64,000 nucleotides of DNA. It comes from Limosilactobacillus caecicola (GTDB lineage: Bacteria > Bacillota > Bacilli > Lactobacillales > Lactobacillaceae). The position numbers were made by a program, and so were the translations under genes. This document shows positions 44,708 to 54,523 of the stretch, one piece after another; within the stretch, counting starts at the first letter, position 1; each line of letters opens with the position of its first letter. The notes under the pieces are model-generated. The model was not told the origin of the DNA. It saw only the letters and a program-made list of their open reading frames with translations, and searched no databases. The stretch lies in assembly GCF_943192935.1 (NCBI RefSeq), contig NZ_CALPCI010000001.1:1-64000 (forward strand), given 5' to 3'.

Positions 44708-46367
44708 TTTTTTCTCCTTTATTTTTCCATAAATAGCGGTCAAATAGTAATAAGCCACTAATTATCATTATCGATAATAAAGCATATGCTGAGACTAGAT
44801 ATTGAGTAAAAATTGCTGCAAATGATGTAATACTTACATAAATTAACATTAATATACGCTCAATAATAGATAAACCCAGTCCTAATACTATAAGTAATAC
44901 CCATAAACTATTCCAATCCCGTTTCCAAACACTATGTAGCAAAACATAAAAGCATTCTAGCATTATCGTCATTGTTAAAATAAATTGGATAAACACATAT
45001 ATTTTTTTATAAGGGATTAATATTTTTTTGGGTATAACTGAATTATTATTACTTCTAGGGATCACTACATTCAAGTATTTGATCATTTTATCTCTGATCT
45101 TAATATTTTGACCACTTAATTTTGGGATGTCAACTACATAATCTCTAACTTGAAAAAACGTTGAAAAGGATGGAATTATAGCCAACATTATTGGCCTTAC
45201 AATCTTAGAATTATAAGGAGCAACCAATGATCGCCTAATAGAGGTGGGCCCAGCAATTTTACCCTGTCTAGATGCTTGCACAATTTCCTGAGCTAATTTA
45301 TTATTATATTTCTTCATTTCTGCAGAATCATGAATATGATATGCACGAACAAGAGCACCTCTGTACGCCCAAGGAAACCATCCTCCTTGATAATCATTAC
45401 CAAAACTTGGTTCTTTTACCCCAACGTATTTTAATCCCTGAACATTTCCAGAAGCATTGGTGTCAAGATACTTTTGTAATTTTCTTGAGACAGGCACATT
45501 TTTGTACATAGCAGTGCGAGCCGCAGAATTTACAGGAACGTTAATAACCCAGTTACGATTCTTAATCGCTGACATAGTGCCAATAGCAGCCTTGAAATCA
45601 CGCGATTTATACTCGTTAACAACAAATCGATTGTAATGCGTATAATTTTGGTAAGCAATTATACTATTACATATAGCCAATGACATGATGGGAAATACAA
45701 TACACGCCACTGCTCTTGTAACAAAGCGATGATATTTGATTGTAGCTAACAAACAAACAAACAAAGCGCAGAATATAAATGGATATATCCAACTAGAATC
45801 CTCTCTTAAATTATTCCAATAAAACAGTCCAAAACAACCACAAATTACTGATACGTTAAACGACTGTTTGTAAAAATCAACCATCAAATTTAAGACAGCC
45901 CCTATTATCCATGTCATTAATATTATTATGCTTCCATAAGCGGTACTATCTCGATAAGGTAGTGCCATTGTACACTGTAATAATACAGGATTAAATAATA
46001 GAATAAATAAAATGGCTAATGAATATGCTCGCTTATGTTTGAAATATGGAACAATAACGATCTCAAATAATACCACTGATATTATGTTGAATAATCCAAT
46101 TCCTAATTGAAATGGAATTCTTAAAAAATGAAAAACAACCAACAATAAAGGAAAGGATAGTCCTTTTGCTAAAGTAACCTCATTATATTTTCCTAACCAA
46201 TTTCCTGCACTTATATTCATAGCAAGCTTAACTTGAAGCGTTGAGTCCGCAGTTGCAGTAGTCATAATATAGCTATATCTATGCGAATAAATAACTAAAA
46301 ATATAGTCATAAGTATTAACATACCTATTATATATATTAAATTTAATTTACTAATTTTATGTTTCAT
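44700..46367 (-). CDS. Polytopic membrane protein, GT-C-like (putative surface glycosyltransferase)
   Basis: About 555 residues; start taken as the ATG at 46367 after GGAGG. There are around ten to eleven hydrophobic segments, with an N-terminal external loop (TTATADSTLQVKLAMNISAG) and LPYRDSTAYGSII, where acidic residues near the first loops would be catalytic in GT-C enzymes. A large extracytoplasmic domain lies at ~270-430 before the last helices. AT-rich. It overlaps the GT2 gene by eight bases, so the two make a GT2 + GT-C pair of the kind that decorates wall polymers or proteins with sugars from a lipid carrier. Family assignment is by architecture only. Confidence 0.6.
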   Translation of the reverse strand: MKHKISKLNLIYIIGMLILMTIFLVIYSHRYSYIMTTATADSTLQVKLAMNISAGNWLGKYNEVTLAKGLSFPLLLVVFHFLRIPFQLGIGLFNIISVVLFEIVIVPYFKHKRAYSLAILFILLFNPVLLQCTMALPYRDSTAYGSIIILMTWIIGAVLNLMVDFYKQSFNVSVICGCFGLFYWNNLREDSSWIYPFIFCALFVCLLATIKYHRFVTRAVACIVFPIMSLAICNSIIAYQNYTHYNRFVVNEYKSRDFKAAIGTMSAIKNRNWVINVPVNSAARTAMYKNVPVSRKLQKYLDTNASGNVQGLKYVGVKEPSFGNDYQGGWFPWAYRGALVRAYHIHDSAEMKKYNNKLAQEIVQASRQGKIAGPTSIRRSLVAPYNSKIVRPIMLAIIPSFSTFFQVRDYVVDIPKLSGQNIKIRDKMIKYLNVVIPRSNNNSVIPKKILIPYKKIYVFIQFILTMTIMLECFYVLLHSVWKRDWNSLWVLLIVLGLGLSIIERILMLIYVSITSFAAIFTQYLVSAYALLSIMIISGLLLFDRYLWKNKGEKNG

Positions 46368-46559
46368 TACCGAATTTTTCCTCCACAATTATTTCATAAT
46401 TATCCATTATCTGGTATATATTTCCTCTTCGATAGTGAATCAATAGCGATACCTGTCCCCTGAAAATTTTACTAACATTGATCACACTAATCGAGATCAG
46501 CTATACACCATAAAGCCCAGTAAAATTATTATCGCTCCCATCTAAAAACATCTTTTTGA

Positions 46560-46694
46560 TCATAAAGGCATAATTTCGATAATCGCAATTATGCTAATGT
46601 ACATGATGAAGATTAAATAAATTGGCACTATTAAAAATGATATAAGCCCAACTAATACAAGCTCCACTAAAAATATTAAATTATCTACCACCAT
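46560..46694 (-). CDS. Possible 44-residue membrane peptide
   Basis: An ORF starting MVVDNLIFLVELVLVGLI and ending EIMPL, almost entirely hydrophobic, in the 364-bp gap between the two membrane-protein genes. The ribosome site is poor (AAGG about 17 bases upstream). It could be a small membrane partner or a leftover. The remainder of 46368-46732 shows nothing else I can support. Confidence 0.3.
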   Translation of the reverse strand: MVVDNLIFLVELVLVGLISFLIVPIYLIFIMYISIIAIIEIMPL

Positions 46695-46732
46695 CTATAA
46701 AATTCTATTACCTTGAATAAACCTTAATAATT

Positions 46733-48373
46733 CTATGATTTATTTGATGCATCAAATAGCCGTGCTATGCACAATGGCAGAACCAAAGCTAGTGGAAATA
46801 TATATCTAAATTGAAAGGCCACTGGTGTAGCTATCAAAAATGTTAACCAAAGCAATATACTTGGATAATAAAATATATTTTTTAAAGACCGAAACTTAAA
46901 CTTTAATATTGCCAAAATATAACATGTTAATATGATCCAACCATAAACAGCATTGCTAATTATAAATTTAGGAATATATAAATTAGACACTTTCTCGCTA
47001 ATGCTTTTAGGCAAAAGGCTATGCTGATTTATATTTACTCCTGGCCATTCGCTATAATTAACGTATGCAACATTCATTTGTTTAAAGGGATCCCAAAATC
47101 CCTCATTAGCTAGTAAATACCCTTTCAATGCCAAAACTGGATGTTGAGCAACTAACTTAATATAAATCATAATAAAATGATGTACATGATGATTAAAATA
47201 TGATTGATTAAACCCCTTAGATCCCTTAGCCCACTTAAGTGTATCAACAATAAAAGGTCGATATTCTTTTTTCATAACACCTAATGGCATAATTTTGTCT
47301 ATAGTTTTCCAATCAGCTTTATCCAATTGAACATCTTTACCACTACTCAATATATATGCTGTTTGTTGTAATGGCTCACCAAGTGATTCTACTTTTTCAT
47401 CGGAATTTAAATTGAGTGCTCCAAAAATTGGGCCTTGTATAATATAAAAGAGTATTACTAGCAGTAATGATAATTTACTAAAGGGTTTAACTTCCTTATT
47501 AAAAAAGGAATATATAAATAGCATAATTGTTAAACCAAGATAAATATAGATTGCATTATTCCGAGAGAAAACTATTAAAAAGGATAATACACAATAAGAT
47601 ACTTTTTGCAATATACCGTTAGATTTATTTTTGTTTCCAAAGTTATCATATAAAAAAGTACTAAATAGGCAGAAAAATATGGCAAACGGTGTATCTTTCC
47701 ACAAAGAAACAATATACATGGGGAAAATACTAAATATAGCAAAATAAATAATTGTTAAAATAATAACAACTTTATTAATATTGTGCTTCATTAGAACATA
47801 TATTGAATATTCACATGCTATTAATATCCCTAAGAATTGTAGTATGGCATATAAAAATAAAACATTTTCCATTTTAAAATGAAAAAGAGCGCCTATTTTA
47901 ATTAAAAATCGCCAAGATAATGTGTACAAAATAGGATGATGGTTTTTTAAAGGGACAAATTTAAAAGCTTGTGCAATAGAATTCTCTGTATCTGAATATA
48001 TTCCACCAGGATAAAACGTAAGTAAACATGGTAGCCAAATTATTATCAATATCACTGCGGATATAATTAATACACGACGAATATACTCGTTATTATTGTT
48101 GGAAATAAATGTACGACCGTTTATAAAACTAAATGTTTTTTCGAAAATAAAGTACAAAATCCCCCATAATATTAAATATCCCAAAAATCCTATTATACCT
48201 GGGTTAACAAATTTAATACTATTAGCCGTTGCAAAGATATCAGTATAAAGTGGTTTGAAATTATATCTGATTCCACTAACAGAGATGCCTAAAGATACAA
48301 AACAAACAACAGTTAAAACAAAAGAGTATAGCAATAAACTTACATTAATTTTTTTTAATTTAAAAAAACTCAT
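46733..48373 (-). CDS. Polytopic membrane protein, DUF6020-like (putative GT-C)
   Basis: About 546 residues from the ATG at 48373, directly after the upstream stop (TAAGATG); in-frame ATGs at 48388/48391 would overlap that gene. Roughly twelve hydrophobic segments. LLTFYPGGIYSDTENSIAQAF places an acidic pair in the first external loop, and YIVSLWKDTPFAIFF follows, typical of the DUF6020 group of GT-C-like proteins. A C-terminal external region includes ANEGFWDPFKQMNVAYVNY. AT-rich. It pairs with the GT2 enzyme encoded just upstream and probably transfers its lipid-linked sugar to a surface acceptor. Confidence 0.65.
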   Translation of the reverse strand: MSFFKLKKINVSLLLYSFVLTVVCFVSLGISVSGIRYNFKPLYTDIFATANSIKFVNPGIIGFLGYLILWGILYFIFEKTFSFINGRTFISNNNNEYIRRVLIISAVILIIIWLPCLLTFYPGGIYSDTENSIAQAFKFVPLKNHHPILYTLSWRFLIKIGALFHFKMENVLFLYAILQFLGILIACEYSIYVLMKHNINKVVIILTIIYFAIFSIFPMYIVSLWKDTPFAIFFCLFSTFLYDNFGNKNKSNGILQKVSYCVLSFLIVFSRNNAIYIYLGLTIMLFIYSFFNKEVKPFSKLSLLLVILFYIIQGPIFGALNLNSDEKVESLGEPLQQTAYILSSGKDVQLDKADWKTIDKIMPLGVMKKEYRPFIVDTLKWAKGSKGFNQSYFNHHVHHFIMIYIKLVAQHPVLALKGYLLANEGFWDPFKQMNVAYVNYSEWPGVNINQHSLLPKSISEKVSNLYIPKFIISNAVYGWIILTCYILAILKFKFRSLKNIFYYPSILLWLTFLIATPVAFQFRYIFPLALVLPLCIARLFDASNKS

Positions 48374-48374
48374 C

Positions 48375-49322
48375 TTATTCCCAGTCATCATACATTTCCT
48401 TGATTTGATGTAACCTAAATTCAAATTCGCGACGCTCTTTACGCTGGATTGCATCTAACATTAAGCCACTATAGAAAGAGATAATCCCAGCAATAATACA
48501 AAATCCACATACAATCAAGGTCGGCATATTTGCAACCTTCCCCGTCATTCGATACGGGATCCATACGTGTGGAATAAAGATTAATAAAGCAAGAATTATC
48601 AATAACAACGAGAAGAGCCCATAAAATTGGAATGGTTTATAATTTCGATACAATGTCCCAATTAATCGTAAGACCTTAACCCCATCAGAAAAAGTATTAA
48701 GTTTCGATTCACTCCCTGCTGGTCGATCACGGTAATCGATAACGTAGTTTTTAACTGCAAGATTATTAACTACAGCAAAAATACTCATTTCCGTTTCAAT
48801 CTCAAAGCCATGTGACAAAACTGGATATGTTTTAACAAACTCTAAGCTGAAGGCCCGGTATCCAGTCATAATGTCTCTAATATCGTTTTTAAAGAAAAAG
48901 TTAATGATTCCACGGACTAATTTATTGCCAATTCCGTGGAATGGTCGCTTGTTCTCTGAAAAATAGCTTGAGCTCAGTCGATCCCCTACAACCATATCGT
49001 AATTTTGGTTGAGTATAAAATCTGCCATTTTAGGAATATCTTGTGCGGGATATGTATCGTCACCATCAATCATCACATAACACTTAGCATTAATTTCGCG
49101 AAACATTCGCCGAATGACGTTGCCTTTCCCCTGCATGTACTCATGCCTAACAATCGCACCAGCCTTTGTAGCTAATTCAACAGTATTATCGGAAGAATTA
49201 TTGTCATACACATACACATGTGAATTCGGATAACCAGAAATGGCTTTTTCACAATCCGTGACAACCTTTTCAATAGTTTGCCCCTCATTGTAACAAGGTA
49301 TTAAAACAGCAATATTATCCAT
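48375..49322 (-). CDS. GT2 glycosyltransferase, GtrB/DPM-like with two membrane helices
   Basis: 315 residues. The GT-A domain has IAVLIPCYNEGQTIEKVV, YDNNSSDNTVELA, MIDGDDTYPA (DxD) and DIMTGYRAFS, followed by two membrane segments at about 225-290 and a charged tail. It is expected to charge undecaprenyl phosphate with a sugar on the cytosolic side. It directly precedes the DUF6020-like protein with coupled translation. It follows prfC by 16 bp but is more likely functionally linked to the membrane protein. Confidence 0.8.
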   Translation of the reverse strand: MDNIAVLIPCYNEGQTIEKVVTDCEKAISGYPNSHVYVYDNNSSDNTVELATKAGAIVRHEYMQGKGNVIRRMFREINAKCYVMIDGDDTYPAQDIPKMADFILNQNYDMVVGDRLSSSYFSENKRPFHGIGNKLVRGIINFFFKNDIRDIMTGYRAFSLEFVKTYPVLSHGFEIETEMSIFAVVNNLAVKNYVIDYRDRPAGSESKLNTFSDGVKVLRLIGTLYRNYKPFQFYGLFSLLLIILALLIFIPHVWIPYRMTGKVANMPTLIVCGFCIIAGIISFYSGLMLDAIQRKERREFEFRLHQIKEMYDDWE

Positions 49323-49338
49323 AAATATTCTCCACTTT

Positions 49339-50919
49339 TTACAATTTCGCCGTCAACTTCACATCTGGATACTTTTGCTTAAACCAATTTTCCGCAAATT
49401 GGTTTTCAAACAGGAACAGTGGATCTCCATTTATATCCTTCACAAGGATATTCCGTGATGAAGACATCTTTGGATCCAATTGCTCTGGGTCAATCCACCG
49501 AGCGGTCTTATTGCCCATTGGTTCCATGACCACTTCAGAATTGTATTCGTTCTGCATCCGAAACTTGAAAACTTCAAATTGGAGTTGACCGACTGCACCT
49601 AAAATGTAGTCATTGGAATTGTAACTTTGGAAGAGCTGGATCGCCCCTTCTTGAACCAGTTGGTTAATCCCTTTATGGAAGGATTTCTGCTTCATGACGT
49701 TCTTGGCAGAAACCCGCATAAATAACTCTGGGGTAAATTGCGGCAACTTTTCGAATTTAATATCTTTTTTACCGGTATAAATCGAGTCACCAATTTGGAA
49801 GTTACCTGTGTCGTACAAACCGATAATGTCTCCAGCAACGGCCTTTTCAACGTTTTCCCGGGTATTTGCCATAAATTCCGTCACGTTAGATAATCGGACT
49901 GGCTTCTGCGTCCGCTCCAAAGTGACGTCCATGCCCTTATCGAATTCGCCTGAGCAAACCCGCACAAAGGCAATCCGATCCCGGTGCTTCGGGTTCATGT
50001 TCGCTTGAATCTTAAAGACAAAACCGGAGAATTCGGAATCCAGTGGTTGAATTTCTTCGCCATCTTCGGTCTTGTGGGCGCTTGGTGCCGGCGCGTATTT
50101 CAGGTAGGTTTCTAAGAAAGTTCGCACCCCAAAATTAGTTAAGGCTGAACCAAAGAAGACGGGCGTCTGATCACCCTTGATAATTTTATCTTCATCAAAT
50201 TCATTCCCAGCCATTTCAATTAGTTCGATACCATCCATAGCGTCCTTCCACTCACCTTCATCGGCGAGTGGGTTTTCACCAATAACGTTTCCATCATCAT
50301 CCAGTGGTAAGTAAGGATTTTCCTCATCTGTCGGGTGAGTCAAAGCCACCCGCTTGTTATAGCGGTCGTACACGCCCATAAATTGGCGACCCATGCCAAT
50401 TGGCCAATCCATTGGATACGTCTCAATCCCCAACGTTTCCTCGATTTCGTTCATCAAGTCCAGTGGGTCACGGGCATCACGGTCAAACTTATTAATAAAG
50501 GTAAAGATCGGAATTCCCCGCATCTTACAAATTTGGAAGAGTTTCCGGGTTTGGGGTTCAATCCCCTTGGCCCCGTCGATGACCATGACAGCTGAATCCA
50601 CCGCCATTAAGGTCCGATAGGTATCTTCAGAAAAGTCTTCGTGTCCTGGGGTGTCCAGGATATTAATCCGTTTGCCTTCGAAATCAAACTGCATGACGGA
50701 AGACGTGACAGAAATTCCCCGCTTTTGCTCGATTTCCATCCAGTCCGACTTGGCAAAATTGTTACTACCCCGTCCCTTGACAGTCCCCGCTTCACGAACA
50801 ATTCCACCAAAGAGCAGCATTTGCTCAGTAATGGTCGTCTTCCCCGCGTCCGGGTGGGAAATAATTGCAAAGGTCCGCCGCTTATTCACTGCTTCAGCTA
50901 GCTGTTTTGCTGTCGTCAT
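49339..50919 (-). CDS. prfC: Peptide chain release factor 3
   Basis: About 526 residues from MTTAKQL at 50919 (AAGGA upstream); the longer frame adds 24 residues without family support. It is a translational GTPase that ejects RF1/RF2 from the ribosome after termination. G-motifs: SHPDAGKTT (G1), RGISVTSSV (G2), [12 protein letters not shown] (G3), [10 protein letters not shown] (G4). Domain II ([22 protein letters not shown]) and the C-terminal domain ([20 protein letters not shown]) are complete. The family uses ATG-MTT starts of this length. Confidence 0.95.
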   Translation of the reverse strand: MTTAKQLAEAVNKRRTFAIISHPDAGKTTITEQMLLFGGIVREAGTVKGRGSNNFAKSDWMEIEQKRGISVTSSVMQFDFEGKRINILDTPGHEDFSEDTYRTLMAVDSAVMVIDGAKGIEPQTRKLFQICKMRGIPIFTFINKFDRDARDPLDLMNEIEETLGIETYPMDWPIGMGRQFMGVYDRYNKRVALTHPTDEENPYLPLDDDGNVIGENPLADEGEWKDAMDGIELIEMAGNEFDEDKIIKGDQTPVFFGSALTNFGVRTFLETYLKYAPAPSAHKTEDGEEIQPLDSEFSGFVFKIQANMNPKHRDRIAFVRVCSGEFDKGMDVTLERTQKPVRLSNVTEFMANTRENVEKAVAGDIIGLYDTGNFQIGDSIYTGKKDIKFEKLPQFTPELFMRVSAKNVMKQKSFHKGINQLVQEGAIQLFQSYNSNDYILGAVGQLQFEVFKFRMQNEYNSEVVMEPMGNKTARWIDPEQLDPKMSSSRNILVKDINGDPLFLFENQFAENWFKQKYPDVKLTAKL

Positions 50920-51032
50920 TGATTTAATCGTCCTTTCAAGCATTATCTTAATAATGTTATCACAATCAGCACGCATATAATAGGAAATCAACCATAAAAA
51001 CTTACATAAGTGTTAAAATAAAACAGTCTGAA

Positions 51033-51061
51033 TTGACGCGACTGACTTGATTTGATATAGT
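51033..51061 (+). promoter_or_regulatory. Promoter of the LCP gene
   Basis: -35 TTGACG (51033-51038), 17-base spacer, -10 TATAGT (51056-51061), 55 bp before the start codon. Confidence 0.7.
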
Positions 51062-51116
51062 CAGAAAGTTAGGATAGAAACAAACTTTTTAGAAATTTAC
51101 ATCGAGGTTGTCAACT

Positions 51117-52373
51117 ATGAATGACGAACATGAAACACGCGCTGAATATCGCCATGAACTAGAAGAACGAATCCATCATAATGTCGATGGTGACTTTGAT
51201 CACCGTCCACCCTATATTCACCGTCACCACGGTAGTCATAAGTGGGTCTGGACGATCATTTGTCTGGTTGGATTGATCCTTTTGATCGGTGGTGGGTATG
51301 AATACCACCAATTGCATAGTACTGCCAAAGGGGTCTTCTCCTCTGGTGATGGGAAGATTGATAAAAAACTCGCTGAAGGAAAGCCCGTGTCAGTCTTGGC
51401 CATGGGGACTGACGTCGGGGCCTTGAATCGGGGGAACACTGGTGGAAACACCGATACCTTGGAAGTCATTACGGTGAACCCTAAGAAGCAAACAATCACC
51501 ATGACTAGTATTCCACGGGATACCTTGGTACGGGTCAACACGAGTGACGGCGCTGACTACGTTAAGATCAACGCCGCCTACTCCATCGGTGGTGCTAAAC
51601 AAACCGTAAAACAAGTCAAGGAACTGCTCGGGATTCCAATTGACTACTATGCCGTCGTCAACATGGGCGTCTTGAAAAAGGTCGTCAATGCCGTTGGTGG
51701 GGTCGACGTCAACAACCCATTTGCCTTCACCTACGAAGGCCATCACTTCCCAAAGGGTAAACAACACTTGAATGGTAACCTTGCGCTGAAGTACTCCCGG
51801 ATGCGGTACGAAGATCCGAATAATGACTATGGTCGGCAAAAGCGTCAACAACAAGTCATGAAGAGTGTCATTAGTAAGTTCAAGAAGTCCGGTTCCGTTA
51901 GTGCCGTGAACAAGATCCTGAAGGCCGTCAAAGATGGGGTCAAGACCAACATCCCATTGGATAGTATCTCCGTGCTTTACGGAAACTACCGTTCCGCCAT
52001 GAACAACGTCAAGACATACCACTTTAAGGGACAGGATGCCACGATTGATGGGACGTCCTTCCAAATTGCTAGTCCAAAAGAAATCAACCGGGTTTCGAAA
52101 CTGATTCGGAAACAACTTGGCCTGAAACCCAAGACAGTCACAAATTACGAAACCAAGATGTACAAAGCACAAAAGAACTACGATGGGTATACCAATACCA
52201 CGTTCGTCCTCCCAGGGAATGCTGAATACAACGTCGCTGGAAGCGGCAGCAGTTCGAAACGAAGTAGTTCAACGACCACTGGATCCTTATCATCTTCAGT
52301 AAGTAGTCGCTCATCATACAGTAATAGTTACGGATATGGTAGTAGCGAATCATCTTACGGTTACTCATACTAA
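51117..52373 (+). CDS. LytR-CpsA-Psr (LCP) family wall-polymer ligase
   Basis: About 418 residues from the ATG at 51117; GAGG nine bases upstream, while the frame's first codon (TTG, 51108) is inside that spacing. A His/Glu-rich cytosolic N-terminus is followed by a single membrane anchor (VWTIICLVGLILLIGGGYEY). The LCP domain then has VLAMGTDVG, GGNTDTLEVITVNPK, TSIPRDTLVRV, LKYSRMRYEDPNNDYGRQKRQQQV with the conserved arginines and aspartates that bind pyrophosphate-linked polyprenyl glycans. A Ser/Tyr-rich tail closes it. It transfers teichoic acid or polysaccharide from the lipid carrier to peptidoglycan outside the cell, fitting the polysaccharide locus downstream. Confidence 0.9.
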   Translation: MNDEHETRAEYRHELEERIHHNVDGDFDHRPPYIHRHHGSHKWVWTIICLVGLILLIGGGYEYHQLHSTAKGVFSSGDGKIDKKLAEGKPVSVLAMGTDVGALNRGNTGGNTDTLEVITVNPKKQTITMTSIPRDTLVRVNTSDGADYVKINAAYSIGGAKQTVKQVKELLGIPIDYYAVVNMGVLKKVVNAVGGVDVNNPFAFTYEGHHFPKGKQHLNGNLALKYSRMRYEDPNNDYGRQKRQQQVMKSVISKFKKSGSVSAVNKILKAVKDGVKTNIPLDSISVLYGNYRSAMNNVKTYHFKGQDATIDGTSFQIASPKEINRVSKLIRKQLGLKPKTVTNYETKMYKAQKNYDGYTNTTFVLPGNAEYNVAGSGSSSKRSSSTTTGSLSSSVSSRSSYSNSYGYGSSESSYGYSY

Positions 52374-52376
52374 AGC

Positions 52377-52418
52377 AAAAGCCATTCACATCGGAATGCC
52401 CGATTGTGAATGGCTTTT
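52377..52418. terminator. Bidirectional terminator between LCP and AI-2E genes
   Basis: Arms AAAAGCCATTCACA / TGTGAATGGCTTTT around a 14-base loop, with T runs on both strands. It serves the converging genes on each side. Confidence 0.9.
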
Positions 52419-53517
52419 ATTGTTGGTGGCCTTTTTCAACCTGGTAAATTGACCAAACATAGTTAAAAATCGTTTTAACGACCGCATAGAATGGAATACA
52501 AAGGATCATGCCCGGGATTCCGGCAATGTTCCCAGCGGCTAACAGCAACATAATGATCGTGAGCGGATGAATCTGTAGAGACTTACCAATGATGTTCGGG
52601 TAAATAATATTCCCGTCAATTTGTTGAACAATTAGTACAACGACGATCACCCAAATAATCTTCTGAGGGGCCACCGCAATCGCCACCATCAGTGCTGGGG
52701 CAATCCCGATATATGGACCAACATAAGGAATCATGTTCGTGGCTCCAGCAACCAAACCAAGGATAATTGCGGCCGGTTGTCCAATGATTAAGTACCCGAT
52801 ACTCGTGGCAATGGCCACAAAGATACATTCAATCGCTTGGCCTGAAATATATGATGACAAGGTCGCATTCATTTGGTGGAGGAGCTTCCCAACTTCTTCA
52901 CCGTGCTTTTTCGAAAAGTACTTCTGAATACTCGGGACAAACTTGTCACTGTCCTTGAGCATGTAAAAGAGCATCACCGGAACCGTAATGGCAACGATGA
53001 CCGTGCTAGTCACCATGCCAATTACATTCCCTGCCTGACTGGTAATCCCCTGTAAAATCGTTTCAGACGACTGCGAGAGCCGGTGGGTCATTTGCTTATA
53101 GTAGGCATTAAAGTCAACGTCTTTGAACGCTGGATGCTTAGATAAGTGAATCAGCCACTTTTCTGTTTCCTTTGCCGCCGTTGGTAAACCCTTGACGATT
53201 TGGGTCAATTCATTGACCATCGGCGGAATAATTGCAGAAATGACCCCCACCACAATCAGGATTAAAGCTAACACAATGATAATGCTGGCTACACCACGGG
53301 GCATGTAATGCTTACCAATGTGTACTTTCAGCAGCAATTTCAAAACTGGCCTAAGCATATAATACAAGAACAGTGAAATAATGACGGGCACAAAGACAAC
53401 CGAAATAAAGACTAAGAAAGGGTGAAAGACGAATTTAATCTTTGTACAGACCCAGATTAACGTTACGACTAGTAAGATTTCAATGGTCCAGAAAAGGACC
53501 GCTTTTTTATTTAACAT
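52417..53517 (-). CDS. AI-2E family transporter (UPF0118)
   Basis: 366 residues with about eight hydrophobic segments, the usual size of this family. GVASIIIVLALILIVVGVISAI near residue 75 and the C-terminal ATNMIPYVGPYIGIAPALMVAI and PNIIGKSLQIHPLTIIMLLLAAG are hallmark stretches. Members have been linked to autoinducer-2 export, Na+/H+ exchange or other roles, and the substrate cannot be told here. Its ATG overlaps the end of the GtrB-like gene (a TAATG junction), so they form a two-gene operon. Confidence 0.85.
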   Translation of the reverse strand: MLNKKAVLFWTIEILLVVTLIWVCTKIKFVFHPFLVFISVVFVPVIISLFLYYMLRPVLKLLLKVHIGKHYMPRGVASIIIVLALILIVVGVISAIIPPMVNELTQIVKGLPTAAKETEKWLIHLSKHPAFKDVDFNAYYKQMTHRLSQSSETILQGITSQAGNVIGMVTSTVIVAITVPVMLFYMLKDSDKFVPSIQKYFSKKHGEEVGKLLHQMNATLSSYISGQAIECIFVAIATSIGYLIIGQPAAIILGLVAGATNMIPYVGPYIGIAPALMVAIAVAPQKIIWVIVVVLIVQQIDGNIIYPNIIGKSLQIHPLTIIMLLLAAGNIAGIPGMILCIPFYAVVKTIFNYVWSIYQVEKGHQQ

Positions 53518-54449
53518 TATTGCTTTTCCTTAATGATATAAATTGGCCGCCGCTTGGTTTGAATATAAATCCGCCCAATGTACTTACCGACAATGCCGAT
53601 ACATAAGAGTTGCAAGCCTCCAATCAGGAGAATCAAGCAGACTAGTGAAGCCCAGCCAAAGACACTACTGCTGGGTTCAAGAAGGCGACGAATAATTACA
53701 AAAATGATTCCTAAGATCGAAAGAACGAACGATCCTGACCCGAGCCAAACCGCTAACGATAATGGTGCCTGTGAAAAGTCCGCAATCCCATTCATCGCAT
53801 ATTTAAAGAGCTTCCAGGTGGACCAATCAGTTTCTCCTGCGACCCGTTCGACATTGTGGTAATCGAGGTACTTGGTCTTAAAACCAACCCAGCTAAAGAT
53901 TCCCTTGGAGAAGCGGTCATATTCCTTCAGAGACAGGACGGCATTCACCATCTGCCGGGTCATCATCCGATAATCTCTAGCTCCCGGCACAATGTTAGTT
54001 TGTGAAAGTTTGTTAATCACGTGGTAAAACTGGCTGCTCAGGAACGACTTAAATTTGGCCTCTCCTGTCCGGTCCACTCGCCGAGTCCCGACGCAGTCGT
54101 ATTCACCACTCTTGAGCAGTTCGTACATCTGGGTCAAAAAAGACGGTGGGTCCTGCAAATCAACATCCATCACCACGACATAGTCGCCAGTAGCAGCCTG
54201 TAGTCCAGCGTACAAGGCCGCTTCCTTGCCAAAATTACGGGAGAAGGAAACGTAATGCACCTTCTCAGGATTCTCTGTATGCAAGTGACGAAGTTCTTCT
54301 AATGTGTGGTCAGCTGAACCATCATTGACAAACCAATATTCAGTTGTCAGTCCCTCAATAGTGTTAACCACCTTTTCCACGGCCGGAAAAAAGAGTGGGA
54401 TTGATTCCTCTTCGTTATAGCAAGGAACAACGATTGATAACTTATCCAT
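53517..54449 (-). CDS. GT2 polyprenyl-phosphate glycosyltransferase (GtrB/CsbB-like)
   Basis: About 310 residues from the ATG at 54449 with AGGGGA just before it. The GT-A domain has LSIVVPCYNEEESIPLF, VNDGSADHTLEEL, MDVDLQDPP (DxD) and ARDYRMMTRQMVNAVL. Two membrane helices at ~230-300 and a basic tail (KRRPIYIIKE) follow, as in bactoprenol glucosyltransferases. It should make undecaprenyl-phosphate-glucose for decorating teichoic acids or proteins. It is the third such GT2 enzyme in this window. Coupled to the AI-2E family gene. Confidence 0.85.
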   Translation of the reverse strand: MDKLSIVVPCYNEEESIPLFFPAVEKVVNTIEGLTTEYWFVNDGSADHTLEELRHLHTENPEKVHYVSFSRNFGKEAALYAGLQAATGDYVVVMDVDLQDPPSFLTQMYELLKSGEYDCVGTRRVDRTGEAKFKSFLSSQFYHVINKLSQTNIVPGARDYRMMTRQMVNAVLSLKEYDRFSKGIFSWVGFKTKYLDYHNVERVAGETDWSTWKLFKYAMNGIADFSQAPLSLAVWLGSGSFVLSILGIIFVIIRRLLEPSSSVFGWASLVCLILLIGGLQLLCIGIVGKYIGRIYIQTKRRPIYIIKEKQ

Positions 54450-54468
54450 AGTTTCCCCTTTTTGATAC

Positions 54469-54503
54469 AAAAAAATCGGTACAGAAAATCCCGTACCGAT
54501 AAA
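54469..54503 (-). terminator. Terminator after the lipoprotein gene
   Basis: Minus-strand arms ATCGGTACGGGA / TCTGTACCGAT then TTTTTTT, 21 bases past the lipoprotein stop. Confidence 0.88.
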
Positions 54504-54523
54504 TTATACACTATTTAACCTGA

